Below, piece by piece: positions 16,887-28,627 of a DNA stretch of 64,000 nucleotides (its first letter is position 1; the number at the start of each line of letters is the position of its first letter). Both the position numbers and the translations under genes were made by a program. The stretch lies in the NCBI GenBank assembly GCA_902568465.1, contig CACFQR010000001.1, forward strand, positions 164,525 to 228,524. The letters run 5' to 3'. This DNA comes from an uncultured Pelagibacteraceae bacterium (GTDB lineage: Bacteria; Pseudomonadota; Alphaproteobacteria; Pelagibacterales; Pelagibacteraceae). The notes under the pieces were generated by a model, which did no database searches, had not been told where the DNA came from, and saw nothing but the letters and a program-made list of their open reading frames with translations.

Positions 16887-19121
16887 ATGGAAGAAAAAAA
16901 AACAAAGAAAAAAAAACTCACATTAAGTGTTTCTTTAAAAAAACCTTATGATGTTTCATCTTATAGACAAGACAAACAAAAAACTTCAGTTGTCATAGAA
17001 AAAAAACCCCAAAGAAAATGGGGAGAAAAAAGGTTTCAACCTCGTGATAGTAATTTTAATAAAATACAAAACAGAAGCACTTTCACTTCAAAAAAGCCAT
17101 TATTAGGTAAGAGTTTTGACATAAGAAAAATGGCTGAAGAAAGAGCCACCAAAAGGTTTAAGAGCCCCAAAGAAGAAAATTTACAGCAAAAAAAAAGTAC
17201 TTTAAAAAAAGATAAAAATTTTATTTCCAAAAGAGAAGGTAAGCTCACCTTATCAAAGGCACTTGTAGAGGAGTCATTTGATGGAAAAGAAAGAAGCTTG
17301 GCATCAGTTAGACGAGCCAGACTTAAGGAAAAGAAAAATCAAAATTTAGAAAAAACAAAAATCGAAACTAAAAAAATTATTAGAGAGGTTAATATACCTG
17401 ATAAAATTACTATACAGGAACTATCAAACAGGATGGCTATGCAAGCGAGTAGTATTATCAAACATTTAATGGGCATGGGAGTAGTAGCAACTATTAATCA
17501 CAATATAGACGCTGATACTGCAGAGTATCTTGTTAAGGAATTTGGAAACATACCTATCAGAGAGAAAAAACCAGATTTAAATCTTCAAAAATTAGATGAT
17601 AAAGAATTAAAAAATTTAAAAACAAGATCCCCAATTGTAACGGTTATGGGACATGTAGATCATGGAAAAACTTCATTACTAGACTCTCTTAGAAAAACTA
17701 ATGTTGTTGCGCAAGAACATGGTGGAATAACACAACATATAGGAGCTTATAAAATTAAAACAGAAAATGGAAAAGATATAACTTTTATTGATACGCCTGG
17801 CCATGCAGCTTTTACAGAAATGAGAGCAAGAGGTTCTAAAGTAACAGACATAGTAGTTTTAGTTGTAGCTGCAGATGATGGTGTAAAGCCACAAACAGTT
17901 GAAGCTATAAACCACGCTAAAGCTGCAAAAGTTCCAATTATAGTAGCGATTAACAAATGTGACTTGCCAGGTGCAAAACCAGAAAAAATTAAAAATGAAC
18001 TTTTGCAATACGAGCTTATCGCAGAGGAACTTAGCGGAGATACTTTATTTGCAGAGGTTTCTGCCACAACTAAAAAAAACTTAGATAAACTTAAAGAAAA
18101 TATTATTTTGCAAACAGACCTGCTTGATCTTAAGGCAGATTACGACTCGAAAGCAATTGGAGCAGTTTTAGAATCTAGAGTTGATAAAGGAAAGGGGCCT
18201 GTATCTACTATATTAGTAACAAATGGCACCTTAAAAAAAGGAGATTTTTTTGTAAGTGGTAACACTTGGGGGAAAGTTAGAGCAATGATTAACGATGAGA
18301 GTCAAAACGTAGATATTGCAACACCATCTACTCCAGTTGAAATTTTAGGTATGAATAGTCCTGCTTATGCAGGAGATGATTTTATTGTAGTTGAGTCTGA
18401 ATCAAAAGCTAAAGAAATAAATGATTATAGAGTTGAAAATACAAAATCAAAGCAAGCTCCATTGATTTCAGTTAATAGAGATTCTGCATTTAATGATTCT
18501 TCAGGACCTAAAGAATTAGCTATAATTATCAAATCGGATGTTCAGGGCTCAAGTGAAGCTCTTAAAAATGCAATTGGAAAAATTAAACACAACGAAGTAA
18601 TTCCAAAAATAATTTTATCTGGCATTGGTGTAATTACAGAGACAGATGTGACTTTAGCAAAGGCTTCAAATGCCATATTGTTGGGTTTTAACGTTAGGCC
18701 TAATAAGGAAGCTAAAAAATTAGCAGAAAGTAATAAAATTACTCTAAAACTTTTTAACATAATTTATGAGGCATTAGATTTTATCAACGACTCACTTTCT
18801 GGCCTACTAAAACCGGATACAAAAGAGGAAGTGATTGGTTCGGCTGAAGTTAAAACTATCTTTAAGGTTTCAAAAGTAGGTAAGGTTGCTGGATCAAAAG
18901 TTATTAATGGCGAGATAATCAATAATTCAAATGCAAGGTTGATTAGAGACGGAAATGTACTATATACAGGTTCTATTGGTAGCATTTTCAGGGAAAAAAA
19001 TGCTGCAAAACAGGTAGCCGCCGGGCTAGAGTGTGGTATAACCCTCAAAGATTTTGCAGATTTTAAAGAGAAAGATGTAATTGAAGTTTATAAAATTATC
19101 GAAACAGAGAGAAGAATTTAA
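16887..19121 (+). CDS. infB: Translation initiation factor IF-2
   Basis: A 744-aa GTPase positioning fMet-tRNA on the 30S subunit. The N-terminal ~165 residues are low-complexity, lysine/arginine-rich, much shorter than in most alphaproteobacteria (800-1000 aa proteins). The IF2_N motif follows, then the G domain: G1 G-H-V-D-H-G-K-T near residue 255, D-T-P-G-H, N-K-C-D, and domains II-IV. It starts 12 bp after nusA, and its stop overlaps the rbfA start (TAATG). The ylxR gene usually found between nusA and infB is missing. Confidence 0.97.
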   Translation: MEEKKTKKKKLTLSVSLKKPYDVSSYRQDKQKTSVVIEKKPQRKWGEKRFQPRDSNFNKIQNRSTFTSKKPLLGKSFDIRKMAEERATKRFKSPKEENLQQKKSTLKKDKNFISKREGKLTLSKALVEESFDGKERSLASVRRARLKEKKNQNLEKTKIETKKIIREVNIPDKITIQELSNRMAMQASSIIKHLMGMGVVATINHNIDADTAEYLVKEFGNIPIREKKPDLNLQKLDDKELKNLKTRSPIVTVMGHVDHGKTSLLDSLRKTNVVAQEHGGITQHIGAYKIKTENGKDITFIDTPGHAAFTEMRARGSKVTDIVVLVVAADDGVKPQTVEAINHAKAAKVPIIVAINKCDLPGAKPEKIKNELLQYELIAEELSGDTLFAEVSATTKKNLDKLKENIILQTDLLDLKADYDSKAIGAVLESRVDKGKGPVSTILVTNGTLKKGDFFVSGNTWGKVRAMINDESQNVDIATPSTPVEILGMNSPAYAGDDFIVVESESKAKEINDYRVENTKSKQAPLISVNRDSAFNDSSGPKELAIIIKSDVQGSSEALKNAIGKIKHNEVIPKIILSGIGVITETDVTLAKASNAILLGFNVRPNKEAKKLAESNKITLKLFNIIYEALDFINDSLSGLLKPDTKEEVIGSAEVKTIFKVSKVGKVAGSKVINGEIINNSNARLIRDGNVLYTGSIGSIFREKNAAKQVAAGLECGITLKDFADFKEKDVIEVYKIIETERRI

Positions 19122-19489
19122 TGATTAGACAAAATAATAACTCCCCATATTCGCAAAGACAGTTGAGAGTTGGAGAATTAATAAAACAATCTTTAGGACA
19201 AATTTTTCTAAGGGACGAGGCAAAAGTTCCGACATTAGATACAAAAAATATAACTGTTACTGAGGTGAGAATGAGTCCTGATTTAAAAAATGCAAGAGCT
19301 TATGTAATTCCTTTAGGTGGCAAAGATACAGAAAAAGCAGTAGGTATTTTGACGGAATGTTCCCATTTAATCAGAAAAGCTTTAGCAAAAAAAATAGATA
19401 TGAAATTTTTACCGAGAGTCTCTTTTATTGGAGACAAGTCCTTTGACTATGCAGAGAAAATAGAAAAATTAATTCAACAAAACAAATAA
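19121..19489 (+). CDS. rbfA: Ribosome-binding factor A
   Basis: A 122-aa KH-type 30S maturation factor. Recognised by R-Q-L-R-V-G-E-L-I-K near the N-terminus, the V-T-E-V-R-M-S-P-D-L-K-N-A-R-A-Y-V central strand, and the C-terminal P-R-V-S-F-I-G-D-K-S. The start overlaps the infB stop by one base. The stop is 2 bp before rpsO; truB, normally between rbfA and rpsO, is not here. Confidence 0.94.
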   Translation: MIRQNNNSPYSQRQLRVGELIKQSLGQIFLRDEAKVPTLDTKNITVTEVRMSPDLKNARAYVIPLGGKDTEKAVGILTECSHLIRKALAKKIDMKFLPRVSFIGDKSFDYAEKIEKLIQQNK

Positions 19490-19491
19490 AT

Positions 19492-19752
19492 ATGATTAAA
19501 GAAAAAAATAAAATTATTGAAGATTTAAAAATTAATCCAAAAGATGTTGGTTCCTCAGAGGTCCAAATAGGATTATTGAGTGATAAAATAAATATACTAT
19601 CAGAACATTTTAAAAAAAATAAAAATGACAAACATTCATCTGGTGGTTTATTAAAGGCAGTGAACCGAAGAAAAAAATTGTTAGATTATTTGAAAAGAAA
19701 AAATCCAGAATCTTATACAAAAGTATTAACAAAATTAAATTTAAGAAAATAA
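19492..19752 (+). CDS. rpsO: 30S ribosomal protein S15
   Basis: An 86-aa S15 protein with the family signature around D-V-G-S-S-E-V-Q-I-G-L-L and the C-terminal L-K-A-V-N-R-R-K-K-L-L-D-Y-L. Its stop TAA abuts the pnp ATG. The rpsO-pnp pairing is conserved widely. In enterobacteria S15 represses its own mRNA through a leader pseudoknot; no such leader space exists here (2 bp after rbfA). Confidence 0.97.
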   Translation: MIKEKNKIIEDLKINPKDVGSSEVQIGLLSDKINILSEHFKKNKNDKHSSGGLLKAVNRRKKLLDYLKRKNPESYTKVLTKLNLRK

Positions 19753-21822
19753 ATGTTTAAAGTATTTAAGGAAGAATTTGAATTAGACGGAAAAAAATTA
19801 ATTCTAGAAACAGGAAAAGTTGCCAGACAAGCAGATGGTGCAGTAATTGCCACTATGGGTGAAACGGTTGTAATGTCCACAGTTGTAGGTGCAAAAAAAG
19901 TTAATCCAGAAACTGACTATTTTCCCTTATCCGTAAATTACCAAGAAAAATATTATGCTGCTGGAAAAATTCCTGGAGGTTACTTTAAAAGAGAAGCAAG
20001 ACCCACTGAATCTGAAACTTTGATTTCAAGATTGATTGATCGACCTATTCGTCCATTATTTCCTGATAATTTTAGAAATGAAGTTCAGCTTTTGCCAACA
20101 GTTCTTTCTTACGACAATGAAAATGAAGCTGATATATTATCAATAATAGCTTCGTCTGCTGCTTTAGCAATCTCAGGATTACCATTCAAGGGACCAGTGG
20201 CAGCATCAAGAGTAGGTTTTATTAATAATAAATATGTTTTAAATCCTTCAAAAGAGCAATTGAAAGAATCTAAATTGGATTTAGTTGTTGCTGGAACAAA
20301 AGATGCTGTATTAATGGTCGAGTCCGAAGCTTCAGGATTATCTGAAAAAGAAATGTTAGAAGCAGTGAAATTTGGTCATGAAAAATTTGGGCCAGCTATT
20401 AAAGCAATAGAGAACCTTAAGAAAAAATGTTCAAAAGAGGAATGGAAAATAGAAGATAAAGATTGTAGCGAAATCAAAGATAAAATTTCTAAAGAATTAA
20501 CAAAAGATTTAGAAAAAGCTTTTTCTGAAAAAGATAAGAAAAAAAGATCTGAGTTAGTGAATAATGCTACTGAAAAATGTAAGAAACTTTTTGAAGCAGA
20601 TGAAAATTATACTGAACTTGAAGTTTTATTACAGTTAAAAAATTTAGAGAAAGATATAGTTAGATCAAAAATCTTGAAAACTAAAAAAAGAATTGATGGA
20701 AGAGGTTTATCAGATGTAAGACCGATCAAATGTGAAGTTGGAGTTCTTCCTAGAGCACATGGTTCAGCATTGTTTACCAGGGGTGAAACGCAAGCTTTGG
20801 TAACCACAACCCTAGGAATGACTGAGGATGAACAAAGAATAGAAAGTCTTGAAGGCTTAAGAAGAGAAAGATTTATGTTACATTATAATTTTCCTCCATT
20901 TTCTGTTGGAGAAACAGGCAGAATAGGTACTGGTAGAAGAGAAGTGGGACATGGAAAATTGGCTTGGAGGGCTTTAAAATCTTCATTACCGGAAAAAGAA
21001 AAATTTCCCTACACTTTAAGAATTGTTTCCGAAATTACTGAGTCTAATGGATCTTCTTCAATGGCTACGGTATGCGGAGCATCATTAGCACTCATGGATG
21101 CAGCGGTACCGATCGCAGAGCCAGTTGCTGGCATAGCTATGGGATTAATTAAAGAAAAAAAGGATTTTACCGTTCTTTCAGATATTTTGGGAGACGAAGA
21201 CCATCTAGGAGACATGGATTTTAAAGTAGCTGGTACAAAAGATGGAATAACATCTTTGCAGATGGATATAAAAATTACCGGAATTACATTTGAGATTATG
21301 GAACAGGCACTTAATCAAGCAAAAGAAGGAAGAGCGCATATTTTGTCTGAAATGAATAAGACGATTAAATCATCTAGAACAGAAGTGTCAAAGCATACTC
21401 CTAAAATTGAAACTATAAAAGTTGATAAAAAAGATATTGCGGCAGTTATAGGTAAAGGCGGAGCAACAATAAGAGAAATTGTAGAATTGTCAGGTGCCAA
21501 AGTAGATGTGAAAGATACTGGAGAGGTAAGCATAGCAGCTCCAGATGAAGCTTCACGAAATAAAGCTATGGAAATGGTTAAAAATATAATCGCCAAACCA
21601 GAAGTAGGAAAAATATATAAAGGTAAAGTTGTTAAAATTATGGAGTTTGGTGCTTTTGTAAATTTTTTAGGCAAACAAGATGGCCTAGTTCATATTTCGC
21701 AACTTGCTGGAAAAAGGGTTGCTAAAGTTTCTGATGTCGTTAAAGAAGGAGACGAGGTTTCTGTTAAAGTAATAGGTTTTGACAGAGGTAAAGTGAAGCT
21801 TTCAATTAAAGAAGCAAGCTAA
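19753..21822 (+). CDS. pnp: Polynucleotide phosphorylase
   Basis: A 689-aa phosphorolytic 3'-5' exoribonuclease of the RNA degradation machinery. Two RNase PH domains (about 1-210 and 310-540) flank an all-alpha region; a KH domain ([12 protein letters not shown] near 560) and an S1 domain ([17 protein letters not shown] near 635) follow. The end is slightly short for the family because the acidic tail after S1 is missing. Convergent with the small Cys-rich gene with no bases between the two stop codons. Confidence 0.97.
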   Translation: MFKVFKEEFELDGKKLILETGKVARQADGAVIATMGETVVMSTVVGAKKVNPETDYFPLSVNYQEKYYAAGKIPGGYFKREARPTESETLISRLIDRPIRPLFPDNFRNEVQLLPTVLSYDNENEADILSIIASSAALAISGLPFKGPVAASRVGFINNKYVLNPSKEQLKESKLDLVVAGTKDAVLMVESEASGLSEKEMLEAVKFGHEKFGPAIKAIENLKKKCSKEEWKIEDKDCSEIKDKISKELTKDLEKAFSEKDKKKRSELVNNATEKCKKLFEADENYTELEVLLQLKNLEKDIVRSKILKTKKRIDGRGLSDVRPIKCEVGVLPRAHGSALFTRGETQALVTTTLGMTEDEQRIESLEGLRRERFMLHYNFPPFSVGETGRIGTGRREVGHGKLAWRALKSSLPEKEKFPYTLRIVSEITESNGSSSMATVCGASLALMDAAVPIAEPVAGIAMGLIKEKKDFTVLSDILGDEDHLGDMDFKVAGTKDGITSLQMDIKITGITFEIMEQALNQAKEGRAHILSEMNKTIKSSRTEVSKHTPKIETIKVDKKDIAAVIGKGGATIREIVELSGAKVDVKDTGEVSIAAPDEASRNKAMEMVKNIIAKPEVGKIYKGKVVKIMEFGAFVNFLGKQDGLVHISQLAGKRVAKVSDVVKEGDEVSVKVIGFDRGKVKLSIKEAS

Positions 21823-22008
21823 TTATTTTTTACTCGCACAAATATCTTTTATTACCGGTACGTTAGCGCAGTCAGTACATTTAGTAATCTGAACTAAACA
21901 ACCATCATCAAGTACTTTTATATCAACTACTTTATCGCACTTTGAGCAAGTTGATGCTAAAGTTAAACCACATTTTTTACAATTATAAGTTTGTGTTTGC
22001 ATAACCAT
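21823..22008 (-). CDS. Small eight-cysteine (zinc-ribbon-like) protein of unknown function
   Basis: A 61-aa protein (59 aa if translation starts at the in-frame ATG at 22002). I do not recognise its family. It has eight cysteines: C10-x2-C13, C21-x2-C24, C37, C44-x2-C47 and C57, so two or more metal (Zn or Fe) sites are plausible. A real gene is supported by its tight fit between pnp and fabI and by a 16/19 Fur-type box 40-58 bp upstream of its start. No signal peptide or membrane segment is seen. A metal-buffering, ferredoxin- or rubredoxin-like, or nucleic-acid-binding role are all possible; none is demonstrated by sequence. Confidence 0.65.
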   Translation of the reverse strand: MVMQTQTYNCKKCGLTLASTCSKCDKVVDIKVLDDGCLVQITKCTDCANVPVIKDICASKK

Positions 22009-22047
22009 AATTTAATAATTAAAAAAAAAAATTCAAGCAATTTAGCT

Positions 22048-22066
22048 TTTAATGGTAATCATTATC
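22048..22066. promoter_or_regulatory. Fur-family operator (Fur/Mur box) upstream of the Cys-rich small gene
   Basis: TTTAATGGTAATCATTATC matches the classical 19-bp Fur box GATAATGATAATCATTATC at 16 of 19 positions. It lies beyond the 3' end of fabI and upstream of the minus-strand gene starting at 22008, so that small gene is the likely target. Fur-type regulators in the window are Fur (9249) and Irr (24669). Confidence 0.6.
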
Positions 22067-22074
22067 AAAAATAA

Positions 22075-22860
22075 TTACACTATGTTTTTTGGATTTGGCA
22101 TGCCCACTTTATTATAACCAGCATCAACATAGTGTATTTCTCCGGTCACAGCCTTAGATAAATCACTTAATAAATATAAAGCAGATCCACCTACATCATT
22201 TATATCTACATTTCTTTTTAAAAAGGAATGGTCTTCACTCCATTTATATAAAAATTTAGCATCTCCAATTGCGGATGCAGCTAAAGTTTTAATAGGTCCA
22301 GCGCTGATAGCATTTACTCTTATTCCTTTTGCACCTAAATCTCTCGCAAGATACTTAACACTAGACTCTAAAGCAGCCTTACAAACTCCCATAACGTTAT
22401 AATTTGGAATTACTTTCGTTGATTCATAGGTTAATGTTAATAAGCTAGATCCTTCATTCATAATTTTAGATGCTTCTTTAGCCACTTCTGTAAGTGAAAA
22501 GCATGAAATAAGCATACTTTTTAAGAAATTTTCCCTTGAAGTATTAATAAATTCTCCTGAAAGCTCAGATCTATCAGAAAAAGCAATTGCATGAACAACA
22601 AAATCTAAATTGCCCCACTTATTTTTTATATCTTCGAATGTTTTTACAATGTCTTCCTTTTTTTCCACATCACAACTTAAGGTAAAATTAGACTTTAATG
22701 ACTCTGCTAGTGGAACAACTCTTTTTTTTAAAGCATCACCCAAATAAGTAAATGCAAGATCAGCACCGTTTTCTGAAAGTTTTTTGGCTATACCCCATGC
22801 AATTGAACGGTCGTTTGCAACACCCATAATTAGACCTTTTTTTCCTTTTAATAAACTCAT
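22075..22860 (-). CDS. fabI: Enoyl-[acyl-carrier-protein] reductase (NADH) FabI
   Basis: A 261-aa atypical short-chain dehydrogenase catalysing the last step of each fatty acid elongation cycle. N-terminus G-K-K-G-L-I-M-G-V-A-N-D-R-S-I-A-W-G is the FabI cofactor signature, and the catalytic Tyr-x6-Lys is in Y-N-V-M-G-V-C-K (about 153-160). It is the last gene of fabA-fabB-fabI, 3 bp after fabB. The operon is typical of alphaproteobacteria making unsaturated fatty acids by the FabA/FabB route. Confidence 0.96.
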   Translation of the reverse strand: MSLLKGKKGLIMGVANDRSIAWGIAKKLSENGADLAFTYLGDALKKRVVPLAESLKSNFTLSCDVEKKEDIVKTFEDIKNKWGNLDFVVHAIAFSDRSELSGEFINTSRENFLKSMLISCFSLTEVAKEASKIMNEGSSLLTLTYESTKVIPNYNVMGVCKAALESSVKYLARDLGAKGIRVNAISAGPIKTLAASAIGDAKFLYKWSEDHSFLKRNVDINDVGGSALYLLSDLSKAVTGEIHYVDAGYNKVGMPNPKNIV

Positions 22861-22863
22861 AAA

Positions 22864-24075
22864 TTAAATCTTCTCGAAAACTAATGTTGCGTTAGTTCCT
22901 CCAAACCCAAAACTGTTAGACATTATTGAGTTTAAAGTTACCTCTTTTTCAACTTTCGTAACTATTGGATATTTTTTTGCCTCTTCATCTATTTCATTTA
23001 TATTTACTGAAGCAGATATAAAATTATTTTTCATCATTATTAAACTGTAAACAGCTTCATGCACGGATGTTGCTCCTAATGAATGACCTGAAAGGGATTT
23101 TGTAGAACTAATTTTTGGAATTGAATCTTTAAAAACTTCATTAACTGCTTTAAGTTCAGTTATATCCCCTACTGGCGTGGAAGTTCCATGAGTATTTATA
23201 TAATCAATTTTATTTCTACTAGTACTTAATGCTAATTTCATGCATCTTACAGCACCCTCTCCTGTTGGGGCTACCATATCGTATCCATCAGATGTAGCGC
23301 CATAACCTGTAATTTCTGCATAAATTTTTGCACCTCTAGCTTTTGCATGTTCGTAATCCTCAAGCACCAAAACTCCTCCTCCACCAGATATTACAAAGCC
23401 GTCTCTATTTTTGTCATAAGGTCTAGATGCTTTTTCCGGTGTATCATTGTATTTAGAGGATAAGGCGGTCATTGCATCAAACATAGCAGTCATTGCAAAA
23501 TGAACCTCATCACTACCACCTGCAAAAACTATTTTTTGTTTTCCCAACTGTATTTGTTCCATTGCATTTCCAATACAATGTCCACTAGTTGCGCAAGCAG
23601 AACTAATTGTATAATTTACTCCTTTGATTTTAAATGGTACAGCTAAGGTCGCAGAAGCAGTACTTGACATAGTTCTGGGTACTACGAAAGGCCCCATTTT
23701 TTTTGGAGTCTTTTCGCGTGTTTTGTCAGCTGCAAGAATCACATTTTTAATGGATGGGCCTCCAGAACCCATAATCATTCCAGTTGAAATATTACTTACA
23801 TCCTTTTCTTCTAATCCAGAATCTTTAACAGCTTCAGTCATAGCTATATAATTGTATGCTGATCCTGGACCCATGAATCTAATTACTTTTCTATCAACAT
23901 AGTCTTCCAGTTTAATATTTGGAATTCCATGAACATGGCTTTTTAAATTATATTCTTTATATTCTTCACTAAATGTAATTCCAGACTTTGAATTTATCAA
24001 AGAATCACAAACCTCTTTTTGATTGTTTCCTAAACAAGAAACTACCCCAATTCCTGTAACTACTACTTTTTTCAT
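22864..24075 (-). CDS. fabB: Beta-ketoacyl-ACP synthase I FabB
   Basis: A 403-aa condensing enzyme that extends unsaturated acyl-ACPs. The Cys-His-His triad is visible: nucleophile in S-S-A-C-A-T-S-G-H near residue 162, His in [11 protein letters not shown] near 297, and His in S-L-S-G-H-S-L-G-A near 332. Placement directly after fabA supports FabB rather than FabF. The ATG overlaps the fabA stop by one base on the minus strand. Confidence 0.94.
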   Translation of the reverse strand: MKKVVVTGIGVVSCLGNNQKEVCDSLINSKSGITFSEEYKEYNLKSHVHGIPNIKLEDYVDRKVIRFMGPGSAYNYIAMTEAVKDSGLEEKDVSNISTGMIMGSGGPSIKNVILAADKTREKTPKKMGPFVVPRTMSSTASATLAVPFKIKGVNYTISSACATSGHCIGNAMEQIQLGKQKIVFAGGSDEVHFAMTAMFDAMTALSSKYNDTPEKASRPYDKNRDGFVISGGGGVLVLEDYEHAKARGAKIYAEITGYGATSDGYDMVAPTGEGAVRCMKLALSTSRNKIDYINTHGTSTPVGDITELKAVNEVFKDSIPKISSTKSLSGHSLGATSVHEAVYSLIMMKNNFISASVNINEIDEEAKKYPIVTKVEKEVTLNSIMSNSFGFGGTNATLVFEKI

Positions 24076-24578
24076 TATTTAAATAATCCCACTTTTAAAT
24101 TTTCGGCCTCATATATTAGTTTATCGTCTGAAAATAATGCCCCGTCAGCCAGGCCGACAACGGCATTTTCTTTTTTTAAAATTCTTTTCATATCAACTTT
24201 ATATTTTGCAATTTTGGCATTAATAAGCACTTCGCCAGTAAATTTAACACTGTTAACTCCTAAAGCACGCCCTTTTCCGGGCTCACCCTTCCAACCTAAA
24301 AAAAAACCCACTAATTGCCACATAGCATCTAGCCCAAGACAACCAGGCATAACAGGATCTTCTTTAAAGTGACAGTCAAAAAACCACATTTTTTTCTTTA
24401 TATCTAGCTCTGCTTCAATTACCCCTTTTCCATAAACTCCTTTTGCGTCTTCGATGTTTGTAATTCTATCAAACATTAACATAGGTGGTGATGGTAATTT
24501 AGCATTTCCTGGGCCAAATAATTTACCGTCCGCACACTCAATTAATTCTTCATATTTGAAACTATTTTTTTTTAACAT
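24075..24578 (-). CDS. fabA: 3-hydroxydecanoyl-ACP dehydratase/isomerase FabA
   Basis: A 167-aa hot-dog-fold enzyme that introduces the double bond in unsaturated fatty acid synthesis. The active-site helix region contains [20 protein letters not shown], with His near residue 69 and Asp near 83. First gene of the fabA-fabB-fabI operon. It is divergent from irr, an arrangement also known from Rhizobiales, with 90 bp between the two starts. Confidence 0.95.
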   Translation of the reverse strand: MLKKNSFKYEELIECADGKLFGPGNAKLPSPPMLMFDRITNIEDAKGVYGKGVIEAELDIKKKMWFFDCHFKEDPVMPGCLGLDAMWQLVGFFLGWKGEPGKGRALGVNSVKFTGEVLINAKIAKYKVDMKRILKKENAVVGLADGALFSDDKLIYEAENLKVGLFK

Positions 24579-24668
24579 AGGATTAAATTAATACTTGATT
24601 AATATACTTTATTACATATATTTAGCATGTAAATCAAAAAGGCTTGAAAACACTACATTTTAAATAAC

Positions 24669-25085
24669 ATGGGTCAATATAAATTTCATATAGAAAGGCT
24701 TAGATCGTCCGGTTTAAGACCAACTAAGCAAAGGTTAGCTATATGCAAAGTATTATTTGACAGAAAAGAAACATTTCATTTTACAATTGATAAGTTAAAA
24801 AAAACTTTTGAAAAAGGAACCAAAAAAAAAATTTCTGTCGCAACTTTATATAATACTGTACATGCGTTTAAAGAAAAAGGTTATCTAAAAGAAATTTCAT
24901 TAAAGGGAAATCAAACTTTTTTTGACACTAATACAAAAAATCACCATCATTTCTATGATGAACATATGTCGCAGCTGGTTGATATTGATGATAAAAATGT
25001 TTCAATAAATTATTTACCAAAAACACCAAGTGGAAAAAAAATTAAATCTATAGAAGTTCTAGTTAAAATTGAAGACAATAACTAA
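24669..25085 (+). CDS. irr: Iron response regulator Irr (Fur family)
   Basis: A 138-aa Fur-superfamily regulator. The winged helix has G-L-R-P-T-K-Q-R-L-A-I and I-S-V-A-T-L-Y-N-T-V. The second domain has the H-H-H-F-Y-D-E motif (haem-binding HxH in Irr). Irr senses haem status and binds ICE boxes. The N-terminal haem regulatory Cys-Pro motif of Bradyrhizobium Irr is absent, as in many other alphaproteobacteria. Divergent position from fabA and the ICE palindrome 38 bp beyond its own stop, upstream of katG, both support Irr over a plain Fur or Zur. Confidence 0.88.
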   Translation: MGQYKFHIERLRSSGLRPTKQRLAICKVLFDRKETFHFTIDKLKKTFEKGTKKKISVATLYNTVHAFKEKGYLKEISLKGNQTFFDTNTKNHHHFYDEHMSQLVDIDDKNVSINYLPKTPSGKKIKSIEVLVKIEDNN

Positions 25086-25122
25086 AAAAAATATTGAAAA
25101 AATTATTTAATTTAAAAAATAG

Positions 25123-25139
25123 ATTAGAATCATTCTAAT
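25123..25139. promoter_or_regulatory. Iron control element (ICE), putative Irr operator at katG
   Basis: ATTAGAATCATTCTAAT is a perfect 17-bp palindrome centred on 25131. It contains TTAGAA-N3-TTCTAA, the core of the alphaproteobacterial ICE bound by Irr. It ends 3 bp before a TTGACT -35 element for katG and lies just behind irr itself. Confidence 0.75.
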
Positions 25140-25142
25140 GTA

Positions 25143-27400
<2,258 letters not shown>

Positions 27401-27408
27401 ATTAAAAA

Positions 27409-27873
27409 TCAGTTAATCATACCCCACAAATTTTTTTTTATTAACCATCCATCAAAATTTCCGGATTTGGTTTTACACCATTGCTTTTTACATTTTATAA
27501 TTAAAACTAATCTGCCGGGCTCTAATTCTGCTATTGGTTTTGAATAAATTGTAGGCTTCTCATACATTATAGTATTTTTTTTTTTATTTATCCCAGATTT
27601 CTTTTTTGATAGTTGAGATATATGTATCCATCCAGAGTTATTTTCAAAATCTTTTATTTTTCTCCAGTTGTCCAATTTATCCATAACAATTACTGGTAAA
27701 TATTTTTTTTTATAAATAAATTTTATGGGGTAATCAAAAGAGGGGCCTTGGCGTAAATTAACTTCATTTTTTTTTAAAGATAAAAAATTCGTACTTTCAG
27801 TAGAAAATGTCTTCTCTGATATAACTAAAAAAAAAAATATAAAATAAATAATTAAATTTTTTTTATTTTTCAT
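27409..27873 (-). CDS. Secreted bacterial SH3-domain protein
   Basis: A 154-aa protein with an N-terminal signal peptide (K-N-K-K then a hydrophobic run ending near residue 22) and two SH3-like repeats. The first carries V-N-L-R-Q-G-P-S-F-D-Y-P-I and G-W-I-H-I-S-Q-L, and the second ends F-D-G-W-L-I-K-K-N-L-W-G. SH3b proteins often bind peptidoglycan. The chosen start (27873) puts the signal peptide at the N-terminus and overlaps the upstream moeB-like stop by 11 bp; the ORF can be extended to 27900, but that removes signal-peptide logic. Function unknown. Confidence 0.75.
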   Translation of the reverse strand: MKNKKNLIIYFIFFFLVISEKTFSTESTNFLSLKKNEVNLRQGPSFDYPIKFIYKKKYLPVIVMDKLDNWRKIKDFENNSGWIHISQLSKKKSGINKKKNTIMYEKPTIYSKPIAELEPGRLVLIIKCKKQWCKTKSGNFDGWLIKKNLWGMIN

Positions 27874-28618
27874 TACAATAACAATCTGATCTTTTGCCAA
27901 GTTTAACTTTTCTAAATGTAAGTTTTAAAGAATCTATTATTAATATGTAGCCACATAGTGTATCACCTATTCCAAGAATTTCTTTTACAGCTTCATTAGC
28001 TTGTATACTCCCGACAATCCCAGCTAAAGGTCCTATAACTCCATCGTATTCGCAATTATCAATATCAAGATTTTTTGGCATAACAGGTATAAAACATCTT
28101 AAACAAGGGGATTTTTTCTTACGAAAATTAAAAGTATAAACTTGTCCATCAAACTTGCTTATCGCTCCCGAAATCAAAATTTTCTTTTTTTTAAAGCAAT
28201 AGTCATTTATTAAAAAACGCGTTCTAAAATTATCACTACCATCAATAATTAAGTCAAATTTATTAGCTATTTGGTTTATATTTGATGATGATAAATTTTT
28301 ACTAAAGGATACTAACTTTATTTCTGGGTTAATTTTTTTTAATTTTTTTAAAGCTATATAAGATTTTCTTTTATTAATATCTTTAGTTTCAAAAATAATT
28401 TGTCGTCCCAGATTGGATAATTCAACCTTGTCCTTGTCAATTATACCAATCTTTCCAATACCTAAAGCTGCCAAATAAATAGCAATTGGAGATCCTAATC
28501 CTCCAGCCCCAACAATTAAAACATTAGCACTTAAAAGTTTTTTTTGACCAGTAATCCCAATTTTTTTTAAAATTAATTGTCGAGAATATCTTTCTATTTT
28601 TTTTTTTGTAAATTTCAT
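27863..28618 (-). CDS. MoeB/ThiF-family adenylyltransferase (E1-like)
   Basis: A 251-aa E1-like enzyme that adenylates the C-terminal Gly of a small sulfur-carrier protein (MoaD or ThiS). N-terminus E-R-Y-S-R-Q-L-I-L-K, nucleotide site G-A-G-G-L-G-S-P near residue 37, and D-G-S-D-N-F-x-T-R near 130 are standard. The zinc site has C-L-R-C, but the second pair is C-Y-C (one residue shorter than the usual C-x2-C). No rhodanese domain is attached. Which partner (molybdopterin or thiamine) it serves cannot be told here. Order ubiB-coaBC-dut-moeB is familiar from alphaproteobacteria. Confidence 0.88.
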   Translation of the reverse strand: MKFTKKKIERYSRQLILKKIGITGQKKLLSANVLIVGAGGLGSPIAIYLAALGIGKIGIIDKDKVELSNLGRQIIFETKDINKRKSYIALKKLKKINPEIKLVSFSKNLSSSNINQIANKFDLIIDGSDNFRTRFLINDYCFKKKKILISGAISKFDGQVYTFNFRKKKSPCLRCFIPVMPKNLDIDNCEYDGVIGPLAGIVGSIQANEAVKEILGIGDTLCGYILIIDSLKLTFRKVKLGKRSDCYCNEK

Positions 28619-28627
28619 TAAAATTTA

